This document shows, in pieces, positions 7,648 to 17,382 of a stretch of DNA of 64,000 nucleotides. Below the pieces are notes generated by a model that was not told the origin of the DNA, made no database searches, and worked only from the letters and a program-made list of their open reading frames with translations. This stretch comes from J027 sp034437655 (GTDB lineage: Bacteria; Chloroflexota; Anaerolineae; Aggregatilineales; J027). How positions within the stretch are numbered: position 1 is the stretch's first letter; every line of letters begins with the position of its first letter. The position numbers were made by a program, and so were the translations under genes. The stretch covers positions 186,001-250,000 of the forward strand of contig DAOTTU010000044.1 of the NCBI GenBank assembly GCA_034437655.1, written 5' to 3'.

Positions 7648-10035
7648 ATGCTCGGAAACATCAAGAGATTTATGCAATTTGATCGCGCTATCCAGATTGA
7701 GGCTGAAAATGGAGACGCGCTCGTAGTTTATCTGGCACCGAACCTGGTGCAGGTCCGTTTTTCAGCCACTCGTGAATTTAAACAGGTACTCTCCTATGCG
7801 CTAGAACCGACTTTTGCGCCGCTCGTGGTTAACATGACCGTTAACGATACGCCCGAGTGGATTGACACACGTACTGAGGCGCTCATGGTCCAGGTTCATC
7901 GGGTGTCAGGTGCAATGCGTATTCGGCTGGCAAACGGACAAGACGTTAGCCTCGATACAGGGCAGGGGTTACACTTTACGCCAGAAGGCCACCCCGCCTG
8001 GACACGTCAATTACCAGACGGTGAACATGCCCACGGACTAGGTGAACGCGCCACAGGGCTGAACTTACGTGGCAAACGCTACCAGCTATGGAATTACGAC
8101 TTTAAAAACTATCAACGTGGCAGTGACCCCCTCTATTACAGTATTCCCTTTTACCTTGGCGTTCATGCCGACTATACGCTGGGCGTCTTCTGGGACAATC
8201 CTGCCCGTGGGATAGTTGATATTGGGGCAACGCAGCCCGACCAGATGACGTTTAGCAGCGAGACTGGCGAACTCATTTTTTACGTTATCGCTGATCGTCA
8301 GGCTCCAAATGTACTGAAACGTTATTTTGAACTCACTGGTAATCCGTTAATGCCGCCGCTCTGGGCTTTTGGGTATCATCAATCTCGCTACGGGTATAAT
8401 GACACCACGCGCTATCGAGAATTAATGCGTGAGTTTCGCACCCGCAAAATTCCCTGTGATGTGTTGCATTTCGACATCTCCTACATGGATGGCTATCGGG
8501 TGTTTACCTATGACAAAGACAAATTTGGCGATTTACCTGTCCTGTTGCGTCAATTCAAAGAGCGTGGCTTCCGTTCTATCGCGATTCTTGACCCCGGTGT
8601 GAAAATTGACAAGCGCTATGCAGCCTATTCCAGTGGTGTTGAGCAAGATATATTCTTGAAAAAAAGCGACGGTAGTCACTACGAAGCCAGGGTCTGGGCG
8701 GGTGAATCTGTCTTTCCGGACTTCACTAAGCCCGAAGCGCGGCGCTGGTGGGGCAAGCAAGTTGCTAAATTTGTTGAAATGGGTATCGACGGCTTATGGA
8801 ACGATATGAACGAGCCGACGATCTTTTTGGATTGGGAAAAGCCCGGTGAAATGCCACACGACCTGCCCTACCACTGGGACGGGCATGGCTCCACCCAGCA
8901 TGAAGGCGGGCAAAACGTCTATGGGATGCAAATGACGCGAGCAACGTATGAAGGCTTGCTGCGGGCTTATCCCGATCGGCGGCCATTTGTCCTAACCCGC
9001 TCAACTTATGCAGGTGGGCACCGTTATGCGGTCACCTGGACTGGCGACAACACATCTGACTGGGACCACCTGAAGCTGTCAATTGCAATGGCGCTTAATT
9101 CTGCCCTTTCAGGTATGATCTTCACCGGTCCAGATGTTGGCGGCTTTTTTGAAACGCCTGACCCTGAACTTTATAGCCGCTGGGTACAGCTTGCTTCCCT
9201 TTTTCCATTGTTTCGTACACATTCCATGCTGGAAACGCCGAATCAAGAACCGTGGAGCTTTGGCAAAGAAACGGAAGACATCGCCCGCAAGTTCATCAAT
9301 CTACGTTATCAACTGCTCCCTTATCTCTATAGCGCCTATGCACAGGCGTCCACGCAAGGCTTGCCGATGTTACGGCCGACGTTTTTCCTTGACCCCAACG
9401 ACGAGCAGCTCCATAACCAGGACGATGCGTTCATGGTTGGCGATGCGCTATTTGTGGCACCAGTGCTGGAACCGGGTGTTTCCAAGCGTAGCGTTTATCT
9501 GCCACGTGGGGTCTGGTATGACTTCTGGACGAATCGTCTGATTGACGGTAAGCGTACCGTTGAAGTCGAAGCCCCACTTGACCATATGCCAATCTATGCG
9601 CGGGCCGGGGCAGTGGTCCCGATGTGGGATGTCATGCAGTATGTGGGTGAAAAACGCGTCGAAGAATTGCAACTAAAAGTGTTTGCAGGCCCCGGAGAAT
9701 CAGCGTTTTATGAAGATGCTGGCGAAGGACTTGGTTACCAGAATGGAGAATATCGCTGGTCGTACCTGACCTGTCTGTCTTTACCCGGGAGCGCTTTTGC
9801 CATCAATCGTCGGGTGGCGGGCAACTATACACCCGGTTATCGCAACATACGTCTCAACATTATCGGGCTACCGACTGAGCCAGATGTTGTGAAAGTTGAT
9901 GATCTACCGGCCCCTATCTGGTTCTTTGAAAAAGGTGTCGTCGAAATTCTGACATCACCCTTCAGAACGATTGAATTGACGGGTAAACGCCGCGACCCAT
10001 CCAGCACAGCCGATACCGTCGTTAGCCGCCGCTAG
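7648..10035 (+). CDS. GH31 family alpha-glucosidase
   Basis: 795 residues from the ATG at 7648; a TTG at 7642 is the alternative, but AAGGG is spaced better for the ATG. The catalytic nucleophile lies in LWNDMNEPT (Asp near 386) and the acid/base in WTGDNTSDW (Asp near 466), the two GH31 signatures. An N-terminal galactose-mutarotase-like beta-sandwich precedes the barrel (GLGERATGLNLRG near 130), and C-terminal beta domains follow. The enzyme releases glucose from the non-reducing ends of alpha-glucans. No signal peptide is seen, so it is probably cytoplasmic and acts on imported oligosaccharides or glycogen fragments. No sugar transporter lies nearby. Confidence 0.95.
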   Translation: MLGNIKRFMQFDRAIQIEAENGDALVVYLAPNLVQVRFSATREFKQVLSYALEPTFAPLVVNMTVNDTPEWIDTRTEALMVQVHRVSGAMRIRLANGQDVSLDTGQGLHFTPEGHPAWTRQLPDGEHAHGLGERATGLNLRGKRYQLWNYDFKNYQRGSDPLYYSIPFYLGVHADYTLGVFWDNPARGIVDIGATQPDQMTFSSETGELIFYVIADRQAPNVLKRYFELTGNPLMPPLWAFGYHQSRYGYNDTTRYRELMREFRTRKIPCDVLHFDISYMDGYRVFTYDKDKFGDLPVLLRQFKERGFRSIAILDPGVKIDKRYAAYSSGVEQDIFLKKSDGSHYEARVWAGESVFPDFTKPEARRWWGKQVAKFVEMGIDGLWNDMNEPTIFLDWEKPGEMPHDLPYHWDGHGSTQHEGGQNVYGMQMTRATYEGLLRAYPDRRPFVLTRSTYAGGHRYAVTWTGDNTSDWDHLKLSIAMALNSALSGMIFTGPDVGGFFETPDPELYSRWVQLASLFPLFRTHSMLETPNQEPWSFGKETEDIARKFINLRYQLLPYLYSAYAQASTQGLPMLRPTFFLDPNDEQLHNQDDAFMVGDALFVAPVLEPGVSKRSVYLPRGVWYDFWTNRLIDGKRTVEVEAPLDHMPIYARAGAVVPMWDVMQYVGEKRVEELQLKVFAGPGESAFYEDAGEGLGYQNGEYRWSYLTCLSLPGSAFAINRRVAGNYTPGYRNIRLNIIGLPTEPDVVKVDDLPAPIWFFEKGVVEILTSPFRTIELTGKRRDPSSTADTVVSRR

Positions 10036-10053
10036 AGACCACATATCACACAG

Positions 10054-10112
10054 AACGCCCCACGAGAAGATGTTTTAGCATTATTGCCAAAATCGACTCG
10101 GGGGCGTTTTTA
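10054..10112 (+). terminator. Rho-independent terminator after the GH31 gene
   Basis: AACGCCCCACGAG (10054-10066) pairs with CTCGGGGGCGTT (10097-10108), with one bulge and a 30-base loop. A T-run follows. It separates two convergent genes and may serve both strands. Confidence 0.75.
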
Positions 10113-10136
10113 TTCTGGTGTGGCTACTGTATGCGA

Positions 10137-11285
10137 TCAGGGATCAATCGCTTCGAAGTCGGTGAACAGGAAATGGTCGTAGTAGTAGTGAATCCACAGG
10201 AAGCACAAAATCGCGCTGTAGTAGGCGGCGTCGAAATGCGCGTTGCTGCCAGCGTTTTGTGGCTCAATGGCTGCGGCAATCAAGAAGACGGCAACACCAA
10301 GCGTAATGGACAGCACCACCATGCCCGCACTCATGAAGTAGAGTTTACGTGAGTCTTTGCCTTCCGCCATTTTGTTGACCAGCGGGGCTGTTGCTTCCAG
10401 TTCGCCACGTGCCTGGCGGAGCTTCAAGATATAGAACGTTAGCACCAGATACTGGAAGGAGTGCCACGTATTCATCCCCTGAAAGGCGGTATCAAGGTTA
10501 GGGAGCATCGGCACGGTGAAGGAGACAGCAGCGGTCAACACAATGAAGATCGTCTTGGGCCAGTGAATAATCCCGCTACGATACTCCATATAGGTTTTGA
10601 CTGCATAGGCAACCACGGCCGCAAAGAAGACGACTGACAGCAACACAAAGAACCACAATTGCTGGAAAAAGCCGGGGATCACCGCCATAAGGTCGTTGGT
10701 GCCAATGGCAAATGAGCCCTGGCTGATTTTGTAACCTGCGACCGGGGCCATACTGGTCATAATCAACATGTAGTCAATGATGCGCGATGGTTTGCTCAGC
10801 AATGTGGCGATTTGCTTGGGTTCTTCAATACCAAGCTGTTTGTTACGTCGATGGTTGTACAGTTCGACGATGTAGGTCGCTTGATGCAAAACGTGGATCA
10901 ATGCCCAGAAGAAGAAAATAGCCAGCAACAGCGTCAGGTTTAAGAACGCCAGCGATAGCACGACCACCGGGATAATCAATGCCGACCGGATCAGCATCGG
11001 GTACCGTCCGACAAATTGGCTGTCAAAGTTGGTACGTAAGAACGTGGCGTACATGTGCGGCCCACCGACTAGCAATGCAACGGCACCGTTAACGATGTTA
11101 CGGCTAATATCACTGGTTAGACCAAACTCTTTGCCGAGAATATAAAATAAATAGGGAATAGGGACAAGAAAGACACTAAATGTAATAAACAACAAATCCC
11201 AGCGGCGATTGCGCAACCATAGGTCGTCGGTCGGCGCTTCGCGTTGTTGGGCAAGCTGGTTAAATCCAATAGCACCTGCACTCAT
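10137..11285 (-). CDS. Polytopic membrane protein with conserved-looking intramembrane histidines
   Basis: 382 residues from the ATG at 11285, which has GGAG 11 bases upstream; an in-frame TTG at 11357 is less likely. There are nine or ten hydrophobic segments. Histidines fall inside or beside several of them: GGPHMYATF near 80, HVLHQATYIVELY near 135, WHSFQYLVL near 280 and WIHYYYDHFLF near the C-terminus. Repeated His/Tyr/Asp motifs in a multi-helix bundle suggest metal or haem binding. The layout faintly recalls membrane dioxygenases of the Brp/Blh type or membrane di-iron enzymes, but I do not recognise the family and cannot assign a reaction. It stands alone and faces the GH31 gene tail to tail. 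Confidence 0.72.
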   Translation of the reverse strand: MSAGAIGFNQLAQQREAPTDDLWLRNRRWDLLFITFSVFLVPIPYLFYILGKEFGLTSDISRNIVNGAVALLVGGPHMYATFLRTNFDSQFVGRYPMLIRSALIIPVVVLSLAFLNLTLLLAIFFFWALIHVLHQATYIVELYNHRRNKQLGIEEPKQIATLLSKPSRIIDYMLIMTSMAPVAGYKISQGSFAIGTNDLMAVIPGFFQQLWFFVLLSVVFFAAVVAYAVKTYMEYRSGIIHWPKTIFIVLTAAVSFTVPMLPNLDTAFQGMNTWHSFQYLVLTFYILKLRQARGELEATAPLVNKMAEGKDSRKLYFMSAGMVVLSITLGVAVFLIAAAIEPQNAGSNAHFDAAYYSAILCFLWIHYYYDHFLFTDFEAIDP

Positions 11286-11431
11286 AACTGCTTTGACTCC
11301 ATCATACTTATTCACTTGCGGAGAACTTAGCAGATATGACGATATACGATTCGCCAAATTTGCGCAATGCTGCTTAATTGAACTTCATGAAGGTTTATCT
11401 TTTTTTTACAAATGCTCAAGGCTGGTGAGGG

Positions 11432-13051
11432 CTACGGCTGAATTTCAACCACAACCCCCTGTTCCGCCCAGTTATAAAGCAGTTGCGCGTTTTCATTGCT
11501 GAGCAGGATACAGCCATATGTGACGCGAGTGCCTAAACTATTGGTCCATAGCAGTTGAGAGCCACTGCGCGTTGGGAAGCCGTGGAACCCATTCATAAAG
11601 TCGATATTGGGGACAGGTTGGTAAATCCCGATGAAATGAGGCATCCACAAATCCCAATTACCCGCATAGGCATTCTCAAAATGAGTTTGTACCTGGAAAA
11701 CTCCCGGAGCAGTCGGGCTATCCGCAATGCCAGTGCTAACAATCCACTCCCATTTGACCTGTCCGTTTTCATAAGCCCACATACGTTGCTGGCTAATGTT
11801 GATCACAATCCGTTTGTCGTACACAATCGGCAATGGCAATAGCTCATCGGGTGAAGGAATCGTGACGGTTTGACCAACGCTCAGGCTATCCCCGGGCCCC
11901 GGGTTAGCTACTGTAAGCCAGCCATACGGAATGCCATAGTCGTAGGCAAGACTCCAAAATGTCTCGCCGGCTGCCACAGTATGTTGTGTTTCTGTGTGAA
12001 AAATGCGCAACGTGGCGACAGTATCGCCGTTAGCTACGGCATTTTGCAACACTGCGGTTGCTTCTTCCACATTCAAATAGCGTGACGTACCCAATGTATT
12101 CGATTGTTGTTGCAAATAGGCGGCGGTTGGTTCTGTGGCAAGCGTCAAAGCGAGTACACCGCTGCCGGGATTTTCTGACGGGATAAGCCACGTACTCCAC
12201 GTTGTCGGCGGCACAGTCCAGGTGATGGGCTCGTTGCGCACCGGGTCAAACGCGGTGATTTGTAAAGGGTTACTGAGCAGTTGCGCGGCCTGGGCAACCA
12301 TCCCCGATGCATCGAGAATATCAGGCTGGATTGGCATCATCACCAGCTCTAGTTCACCATCGGCCAGAATCAACGCGGCGTTTTGCTGTAAAGCTGCCAG
12401 GGTCGCCTCAATATTGAGTGTGTAGCCAACCTGCGCTGAACGGGCTACGACGCTCCCATTTTCGATCCTCACACCCGCATTAACCGGGGCTATTTCAAAT
12501 TGTGGGGCAATTTCTTGCAGGCGGCGCTCGGTCTGTGAAAGGTCTAGTTCAAGCACCGGGGGGACATTAATGGTGCCGAGTAGCGCTCGGAAAAACTGTT
12601 CGCGCCCGGTGTCATAGGCAGCCTCAGCAGTGGCGTCGGCGTCAACAACAATGCCCAGTGAATCAGACGTTACCTGCACACTATGCTGTCCATCCGTGAT
12701 GATAATTCCTGTGTCGCTTGTCGTGGTAATTTGCGTAGCAGCCTCTGTGCGCGACAACCCTCCGATGTCCACGCCAAGCGTTCTGGTACCGGGCAACATG
12801 GCATCGGTGGTATACAGCACTGCCAGGCCACCGACCAGTGCAATGGCTGCAAAAACAAGACCGATGAATAACCCACCCCCGATGACAACCCACCAATTGA
12901 TCCGTTTCGCTGCGGGTCGTGTCTGCGGTGGTGTCGGCCGGGCTGGCTGGCGTGGTGGTGTGACCTCAGGTTGCGGCTGAACACGCTTGCCTGGAACAGT
13001 ATGCTGTTGTTGCAACGGTGCCACTGATGGATTCTTGCGTGTGTGGGTCAT
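11432..13051 (-). CDS. L,D-transpeptidase (YkuD) with LysM and peptidoglycan-binding-like domains
   Basis: 539 residues. A basic, proline-rich cytoplasmic tail is followed by one membrane helix (about 53-76). Two PG_binding_4-like modules (PGTRTLGVDIGGLSRTEA near 83 onward), a LysM module (HTVAAGETFWSLAYDYGIPY near 355-400) and a C-terminal YkuD domain come next. The catalytic segment reads HGFPTRSG and then TRVTYGCILL, with Cys514 as the nucleophile. The family consensus around that cysteine is S-H-G-C, so Thr-Tyr here replaces Ser-His. Such enzymes make 3-3 peptidoglycan crosslinks or anchor proteins, outside the membrane. The gene is divergent from the surface protein at 13231. Confidence 0.92.
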   Translation of the reverse strand: MTHTRKNPSVAPLQQQHTVPGKRVQPQPEVTPPRQPARPTPPQTRPAAKRINWWVVIGGGLFIGLVFAAIALVGGLAVLYTTDAMLPGTRTLGVDIGGLSRTEAATQITTTSDTGIIITDGQHSVQVTSDSLGIVVDADATAEAAYDTGREQFFRALLGTINVPPVLELDLSQTERRLQEIAPQFEIAPVNAGVRIENGSVVARSAQVGYTLNIEATLAALQQNAALILADGELELVMMPIQPDILDASGMVAQAAQLLSNPLQITAFDPVRNEPITWTVPPTTWSTWLIPSENPGSGVLALTLATEPTAAYLQQQSNTLGTSRYLNVEEATAVLQNAVANGDTVATLRIFHTETQHTVAAGETFWSLAYDYGIPYGWLTVANPGPGDSLSVGQTVTIPSPDELLPLPIVYDKRIVINISQQRMWAYENGQVKWEWIVSTGIADSPTAPGVFQVQTHFENAYAGNWDLWMPHFIGIYQPVPNIDFMNGFHGFPTRSGSQLLWTNSLGTRVTYGCILLSNENAQLLYNWAEQGVVVEIQP

Positions 13052-13230
13052 GTTGGCTACGGTTTCCTGACGGTTCAGTATAAAGTGCTAAGGGTAGCGT
13101 ATCATAGAGTGCCATACGATTGCATGACGCCTCGGTGCTGTTCTGGTGAGGCAATCTATACGGTTTTATACGTTTTGTTGATGTAATTCGCTCCTACAGT
13201 AGACACACGCTTATGTTTAAAGGTTTCAAA

Positions 13231-14157
13231 ATGGATCGTTTTTCGCTGCAACTGGCGGGGTTGTTGCTTGTGATGGTGGGGGCAATTGGTGGGATGGTGG
13301 CGTTCGCGGCTTTTGCACTGGTAGACTATCAGGAGCAGTTGCAACGAACGCCCGACGGTACTGATCCACCGCTGGACATAGCGACACCACTCCTTGTTGA
13401 AGGCCCAACTGAACGTGCAACAGACACTGCAACTTTCCCTGCGACTGTTACAATCGCACCATCTTCTACAGCGACCATTATGCCTGAATCGGAAGCGGTC
13501 GCGATTGCGCAAGATGGCACTATTGGCCCAACATCAACTTTTACCCTCGCACCGCCCACACAGCTTCCCCCAACGGCGACTGCTACCTTGACACACACCC
13601 CCACACCAACCAATACTCCAACGGCGACTTACACGCCATCCAGGACACCTACACCGACGACAACGCCCAGTCCAACCACAACGCCAACCCTTACCTTAAC
13701 CCCTTCTTCGACACCCACACCTACCATCACCCCAACGTCACCATTTACCGCGATTCCATACCCCGATGGCCGCCGGATGCAACTTTATTTTGATGCCAAC
13801 AGCTTCTACATCTATAACCCGACCAGTACTGAACTACGCACTGAAAACATCACCCTGGAGGGCCTGACTGCACAAGGACAACCGACAGGTAAACGCTTCA
13901 GCGGGCGTTTGTGGGCACAGTTTTATGCAGGGCTTGAGCCGGGCAAGTGTGTCGCTATTGAAATAACGCAATCATCGCCGTGGTTGCGCCCGGCTGCATG
14001 TCAGGACTACAATGCCATTATCACACCACAACGCAGCGCCCGAACCACGTTCTGGCTGAATGACGACGAAACGGTTGCATTTCGGGTACTATGGCGCGAT
14101 GAACTCATCGGAGCCTGTAGCTTGCAGCGTGGCATCTGTGACATTTATTTTCCATAG
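13231..14157 (+). CDS. Membrane-anchored surface protein with Thr/Pro-rich stalk
   Basis: 308 residues. A single N-terminal membrane helix (about 6-32) is followed by roughly 90 residues rich in Thr, Pro, Ala and Ser (TPTPTNTPTATYTPSRTPT-like), a flexible wall-spanning stalk. A C-terminal globular domain of about 130 residues starts near FDANSFYIYNP and has two cysteine pairs. Stalks like this are common in Chloroflexota surface proteins. The ATG at 13231 has AAAGG seven bases upstream and is preferred to the one at 13213, which has none. The globular domain is not one I recognise. Confidence 0.7.
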   Translation: MDRFSLQLAGLLLVMVGAIGGMVAFAAFALVDYQEQLQRTPDGTDPPLDIATPLLVEGPTERATDTATFPATVTIAPSSTATIMPESEAVAIAQDGTIGPTSTFTLAPPTQLPPTATATLTHTPTPTNTPTATYTPSRTPTPTTTPSPTTTPTLTLTPSSTPTPTITPTSPFTAIPYPDGRRMQLYFDANSFYIYNPTSTELRTENITLEGLTAQGQPTGKRFSGRLWAQFYAGLEPGKCVAIEITQSSPWLRPAACQDYNAIITPQRSARTTFWLNDDETVAFRVLWRDELIGACSLQRGICDIYFP

Positions 14158-14190
14158 ATACGACCGTCTTACCACAGAAACGGGGGTGTA

Positions 14191-14685
14191 ATGGCAAGAT
14201 CACTGTTCTCGACACGTTGGATTGAACTACTTGAGAATGAGCGGGGTCATGCCTTCGTTCGGATGGGAGACGGTGTGCTGATCGTGCCCATTACACAAAA
14301 GCGCGAGGTGATTTTGCTGCGTGAGTATTCGGTGGCCTATGCAAAGCCGATGCTGCTACTGCCAGCCGGCGCCGTGCAGGATGGGGAAGCACATGCAGTG
14401 GCAGTGAATCGTGAATTACAAGAAGAAATTGGCCACAAAGCCGCACAAGTGAATTATCTGGGTACTGTCCACCCGCACAGCAAATACTTACATTGGGAAT
14501 TCAGAATATACCTGGCGCAAGACCTGTCATCTTCAACGTTGGATGGCGACGAGTCATGGCCGATGATGCCCGTGGCGCTACCACTGCGACTGGTGACGAA
14601 GGCTATTGCAGATGGCCAAATCCGTGACGCGAGTGTTATTGCAGCTTTGTACCTGGCCCAGAACTACATCGCGACGACGCGCTAA
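14191..14685 (+). CDS. NUDIX hydrolase, ADP-ribose pyrophosphatase type
   Basis: 164 residues. The Nudix box GAVQDGE then RELQEEIG (residues about 66-87) matches G-x5-E-x7-R-E-U-x-E-E-x-G-U exactly, so the metal-binding glutamates are all present. The preceding VILLREYSVAYAKPMLLLPA fits the ADP-ribose/nucleoside-diphosphate-sugar pyrophosphatase subgroup, which hydrolyses NDP-X to NMP and X-phosphate. The precise substrate cannot be told from the sequence. The gene is 33 bases downstream of the surface protein, and its end overlaps the end of the Uma2 gene by four bases. Confidence 0.9.
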   Translation: MARSLFSTRWIELLENERGHAFVRMGDGVLIVPITQKREVILLREYSVAYAKPMLLLPAGAVQDGEAHAVAVNRELQEEIGHKAAQVNYLGTVHPHSKYLHWEFRIYLAQDLSSSTLDGDESWPMMPVALPLRLVTKAIADGQIRDASVIAALYLAQNYIATTR

Positions 14686-15308
14686 TCTTCGTTGAGCATT
14701 CGCCGCATGTTGTCAACGATTTGTACTACATTGGGCAATGGCGCACGCCACAGCGTCGGCACATGCAATACAAACTCTGGTAATTGTTCGGTTGTATAGT
14801 TGCCATCATTGGCTTCTAACTGGCGCTGGAATATGCCGTCGTCGTCCAGTTGGTAGAACCGCACTTCACGCCGCAGGGGGTCAATTATCCAGTATTCTGG
14901 CACGCCAGCCGCTTCGTATTCTTTGAACTTGGTGCCGTGGTCGCGTTCAACGCTTTCGGGTGACACAACTTCAATGACAATATCTGCGGGACCGCGTAGC
15001 GCTGTCGGTGTGTAGTTGGGGTTGCTGTTCAGCACGACTTGCAGGTCCGGCACGCGCACCCGGTCACGTTCAGGAAGAATCATCACGAACGCTTCGCCCC
15101 GCGTGAATCCAATCGGCCGCAATGCAAAATAAGCGTTCAACAACTGGCGTAAATAATTGATGAGATCATCATGGCGGTCATGTACGGCCGGCATCGGAAC
15201 AAGCTCCCCCTCTACCCATTCATAGACTTCTTCGCACTCCAGCGCGAGGTACTCCTCAAGCGTGTAGCGGGTGCTGGCTGCGGCGTTAATTTGCTCTCTA
15301 TCGGTCAT
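14682..15308 (-). CDS. Uma2 family (DUF820) PD-(D/E)XK nuclease-like protein
   Basis: 208 residues from ATG 15308; a GTG at 15326 is possible. TLEEYLALE near the start, VRVPDLQVVLN, ADIVIEVVSPES and KFKEYEAAGVPEYWIIDP are the ordered Uma2 motifs, with the PD...EVxS...K active-site pattern. The family is abundant in Cyanobacteria and Chloroflexota, often in many copies, and its physiological role is not settled. No partner toxin, transposase or defence gene is adjacent. Confidence 0.9.
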   Translation of the reverse strand: MTDREQINAAASTRYTLEEYLALECEEVYEWVEGELVPMPAVHDRHDDLINYLRQLLNAYFALRPIGFTRGEAFVMILPERDRVRVPDLQVVLNSNPNYTPTALRGPADIVIEVVSPESVERDHGTKFKEYEAAGVPEYWIIDPLRREVRFYQLDDDGIFQRQLEANDGNYTTEQLPEFVLHVPTLWRAPLPNVVQIVDNMRRMLNED

Positions 15309-15366
15309 GGTGAATTTACCTATCACACACAGCGCGTCTGTTTAACATCAGTATACACGAATAGCA

Positions 15367-16614
15367 TCATTGTAAGCCGCGTGTCAGCGACCACTCACGC
15401 CCAAAGACCCACGCCGCCAGCAAAACTGCGCCAAATGCATAAGCCGATGCCGTTACCAGATTAATGACCAGCCCGGCCACGGAAAGTGAACTGCTGAACA
15501 GGTCACGGATAGCGACAATGGTGCCCAACATCGGTAAGCCATAGACAAGGTCGCTCACATCAGCGGGAAAGCTGAAGATCGTCAGCAACACGGTTGCGGG
15601 CAGCCCAAGCTGAACAAGCACCATAAACAGATTGGCTTCGCGATAATTAGCCGCGTACGCACACCACGCCATGACCAGTCCATTGAGTAGCACTGTGAAG
15701 GGAACAATGAGCAACAACAGCGCCGCAATCAAACCGATGGCGTCACTACCACCTTCCAGAATCGCGTCGAGAAAGGTTGTTGGCGTTGGGTTATTTTCTT
15801 CCAGCAAGTCGCCCCCGGCTGAACTGAGTGAACTAAGGAGGAGCCCTTCCGCCAGCCACAGCCCCATCACCAGCAGCGATGCGAGGAACACAACGGACAT
15901 TTTGCCCATAACAACACTGACACGGTTGGCTGGCGTGACGAGGATATTCTCAATAGTCTGGCGTTCTTTTTCACCAACCGTCGTGTCGAGAATAAGCCCT
16001 ATACCGCCACCAACCAGATAAGACGTGACTGCCAGCGGCAAAAAGATCGTGGCAAGGATGTTGGGGCCGCCGCCATCATCGCTACCACCGGCCACCGATT
16101 CAGTCGTGACGCGCCGTTCTTCGCCAATAGTGATCGGGTTCAGGAACTCATCGGTAATACCGCGTTCTTCAAGGCGTTGATCGCGGATATCATCACCGTA
16201 TTCGTTGATGATGACACGAGCGGCCCCGGTTGCAATAATGGTAATAAGGGAGTTATTCGTCGTAATCAGTTGTATAGAGGCGCTTTCGCCAGCTTCAAGT
16301 TGCGCCTGAAAATCGTCAGGGATTTCAACGATAATCAGTGCTTCTTCTTCGTTTTCGACAATAAATGTCGTCTCGGAGTCTTCGAAGCGCTCGACCAGTT
16401 CTGGTGCAGCTTCAGGATTTTCAATCATCACCCCAACACCGTCGTCTGCAATGCGAACAAGCTGCGTTCCGATGAACAGCACGGCACAAATCGCGATGCC
16501 GGGTAGCAGGATCGGCGGCGCAAAAAGCCAGAACAACGAACGACGGTCGCGCAGTAGCTCGCGGAATTCTTTGCGGAAAACGACACGGTAATCACGACCA
16601 AAATGTCTCATCAT
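15367..16614 (-). CDS. ABC transporter permease, ABC-2/NatB type
   Basis: 415 residues. One N-terminal helix (about 28-50) is followed by an extracytoplasmic domain of about 120 residues and then five or six helices from about 190 to the end. This is the NatB-like ABC-2 export fold. The ATG overlaps the stop of the upstream ATPase gene by four bases (ATGA), so the pair is translationally coupled and forms one exporter. The substrate is unknown; NatAB-type systems export sodium, and relatives export lipids or antibiotics. Confidence 0.9.
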   Translation of the reverse strand: MMRHFGRDYRVVFRKEFRELLRDRRSLFWLFAPPILLPGIAICAVLFIGTQLVRIADDGVGVMIENPEAAPELVERFEDSETTFIVENEEEALIIVEIPDDFQAQLEAGESASIQLITTNNSLITIIATGAARVIINEYGDDIRDQRLEERGITDEFLNPITIGEERRVTTESVAGGSDDGGGPNILATIFLPLAVTSYLVGGGIGLILDTTVGEKERQTIENILVTPANRVSVVMGKMSVVFLASLLVMGLWLAEGLLLSSLSSAGGDLLEENNPTPTTFLDAILEGGSDAIGLIAALLLLIVPFTVLLNGLVMAWCAYAANYREANLFMVLVQLGLPATVLLTIFSFPADVSDLVYGLPMLGTIVAIRDLFSSSLSVAGLVINLVTASAYAFGAVLLAAWVFGREWSLTRGLQ

Positions 16615-17378
16615 CGGCGGTTATGCTCCTCAGCTTCACGGCGTGCTTCTTCCAGCAAGGCTTCTGCGCCGATAATTTCAACGAAGGCGGTTTCTAAGCT
16701 ATCGGCGTTGTACTTGGTGGTGAGTTCGGCCGGGGTGCCTGCTTCTAAAATTTCACCACGATGCACAATGGCGATCCGGTCACAGAGTCGTTCAACTTCA
16801 TCCATGTGATGCGTGCTGAGGACTACACAGCGTCCTTCTTCACGAAATTTGTGGATAATGCGCCGTACAGCCCGCGTGCTGACGACATCCAGCCCCTGAG
16901 TGGGTTCATCAAAAATAATATTCGGCGGATCGTGGATTAATGCCATGCCAAGCACAACCTTGCGTACCATCCCGCGAGAAAACCCTTTGGCGCGGCGGTC
17001 GGCAAATTCGTTCATTTCCAGCACATCGATCAGGTAATCAATCTGCTGTTCAAGTGCTTTGCCACCCAACCCGTGCAGGTTGCCAATATAACGCAGGTGT
17101 TCGCGGGTGGTGGAGTGCGCATATAACCCGGCGCTTTCAACCAGAATGCCCAGATTACGGCGCACATCTTCCTTATTGTGGCGGATGTCGTAGTCGTCAA
17201 TGCGTGCTGTGCCCGATGACGGTTGAACCACGGTCGAAAGCATGCGTAGCGTTGTGGTTTTCCCGGCACCGTTAGGGCCAAGCAACCCAAAGACTTCGCC
17301 TTGCCGCGCCGTGAAGGTGACGTCTTTGACCGCATCGAAGTTTTTGAAACTTTTGGCGAGGTGTTGCGCTTCGATCAT
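16611..17378 (-). CDS. ABC transporter ATP-binding protein, NatA-like
   Basis: 255 residues. Walker A GPNGAGKTTTLRML near 34-47, signature GFSRGMVRKV near 132-141, Walker B PPNIIFDEPTQGLD near 152-165 and the switch histidine in LSTHHMDE near 192 are all intact. It pairs with the overlapping permease gene. The start lies four bases after the stop of the prenyl synthase gene, so the three genes form one operon. Confidence 0.95.
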   Translation of the reverse strand: MIEAQHLAKSFKNFDAVKDVTFTARQGEVFGLLGPNGAGKTTTLRMLSTVVQPSSGTARIDDYDIRHNKEDVRRNLGILVESAGLYAHSTTREHLRYIGNLHGLGGKALEQQIDYLIDVLEMNEFADRRAKGFSRGMVRKVVLGMALIHDPPNIIFDEPTQGLDVVSTRAVRRIIHKFREEGRCVVLSTHHMDEVERLCDRIAIVHRGEILEAGTPAELTTKYNADSLETAFVEIIGAEALLEEARREAEEHNRR

Positions 17379-17382
17379 TGGT

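Noticed and set aside
13560..13740. ACA/CCA-rich repeated stretch that could be taken for tandem repeats or a CRISPR-like array
   Set aside because: It encodes the Thr/Pro-rich stalk of the surface protein. Units are short and irregular, with no constant repeat and spacer.
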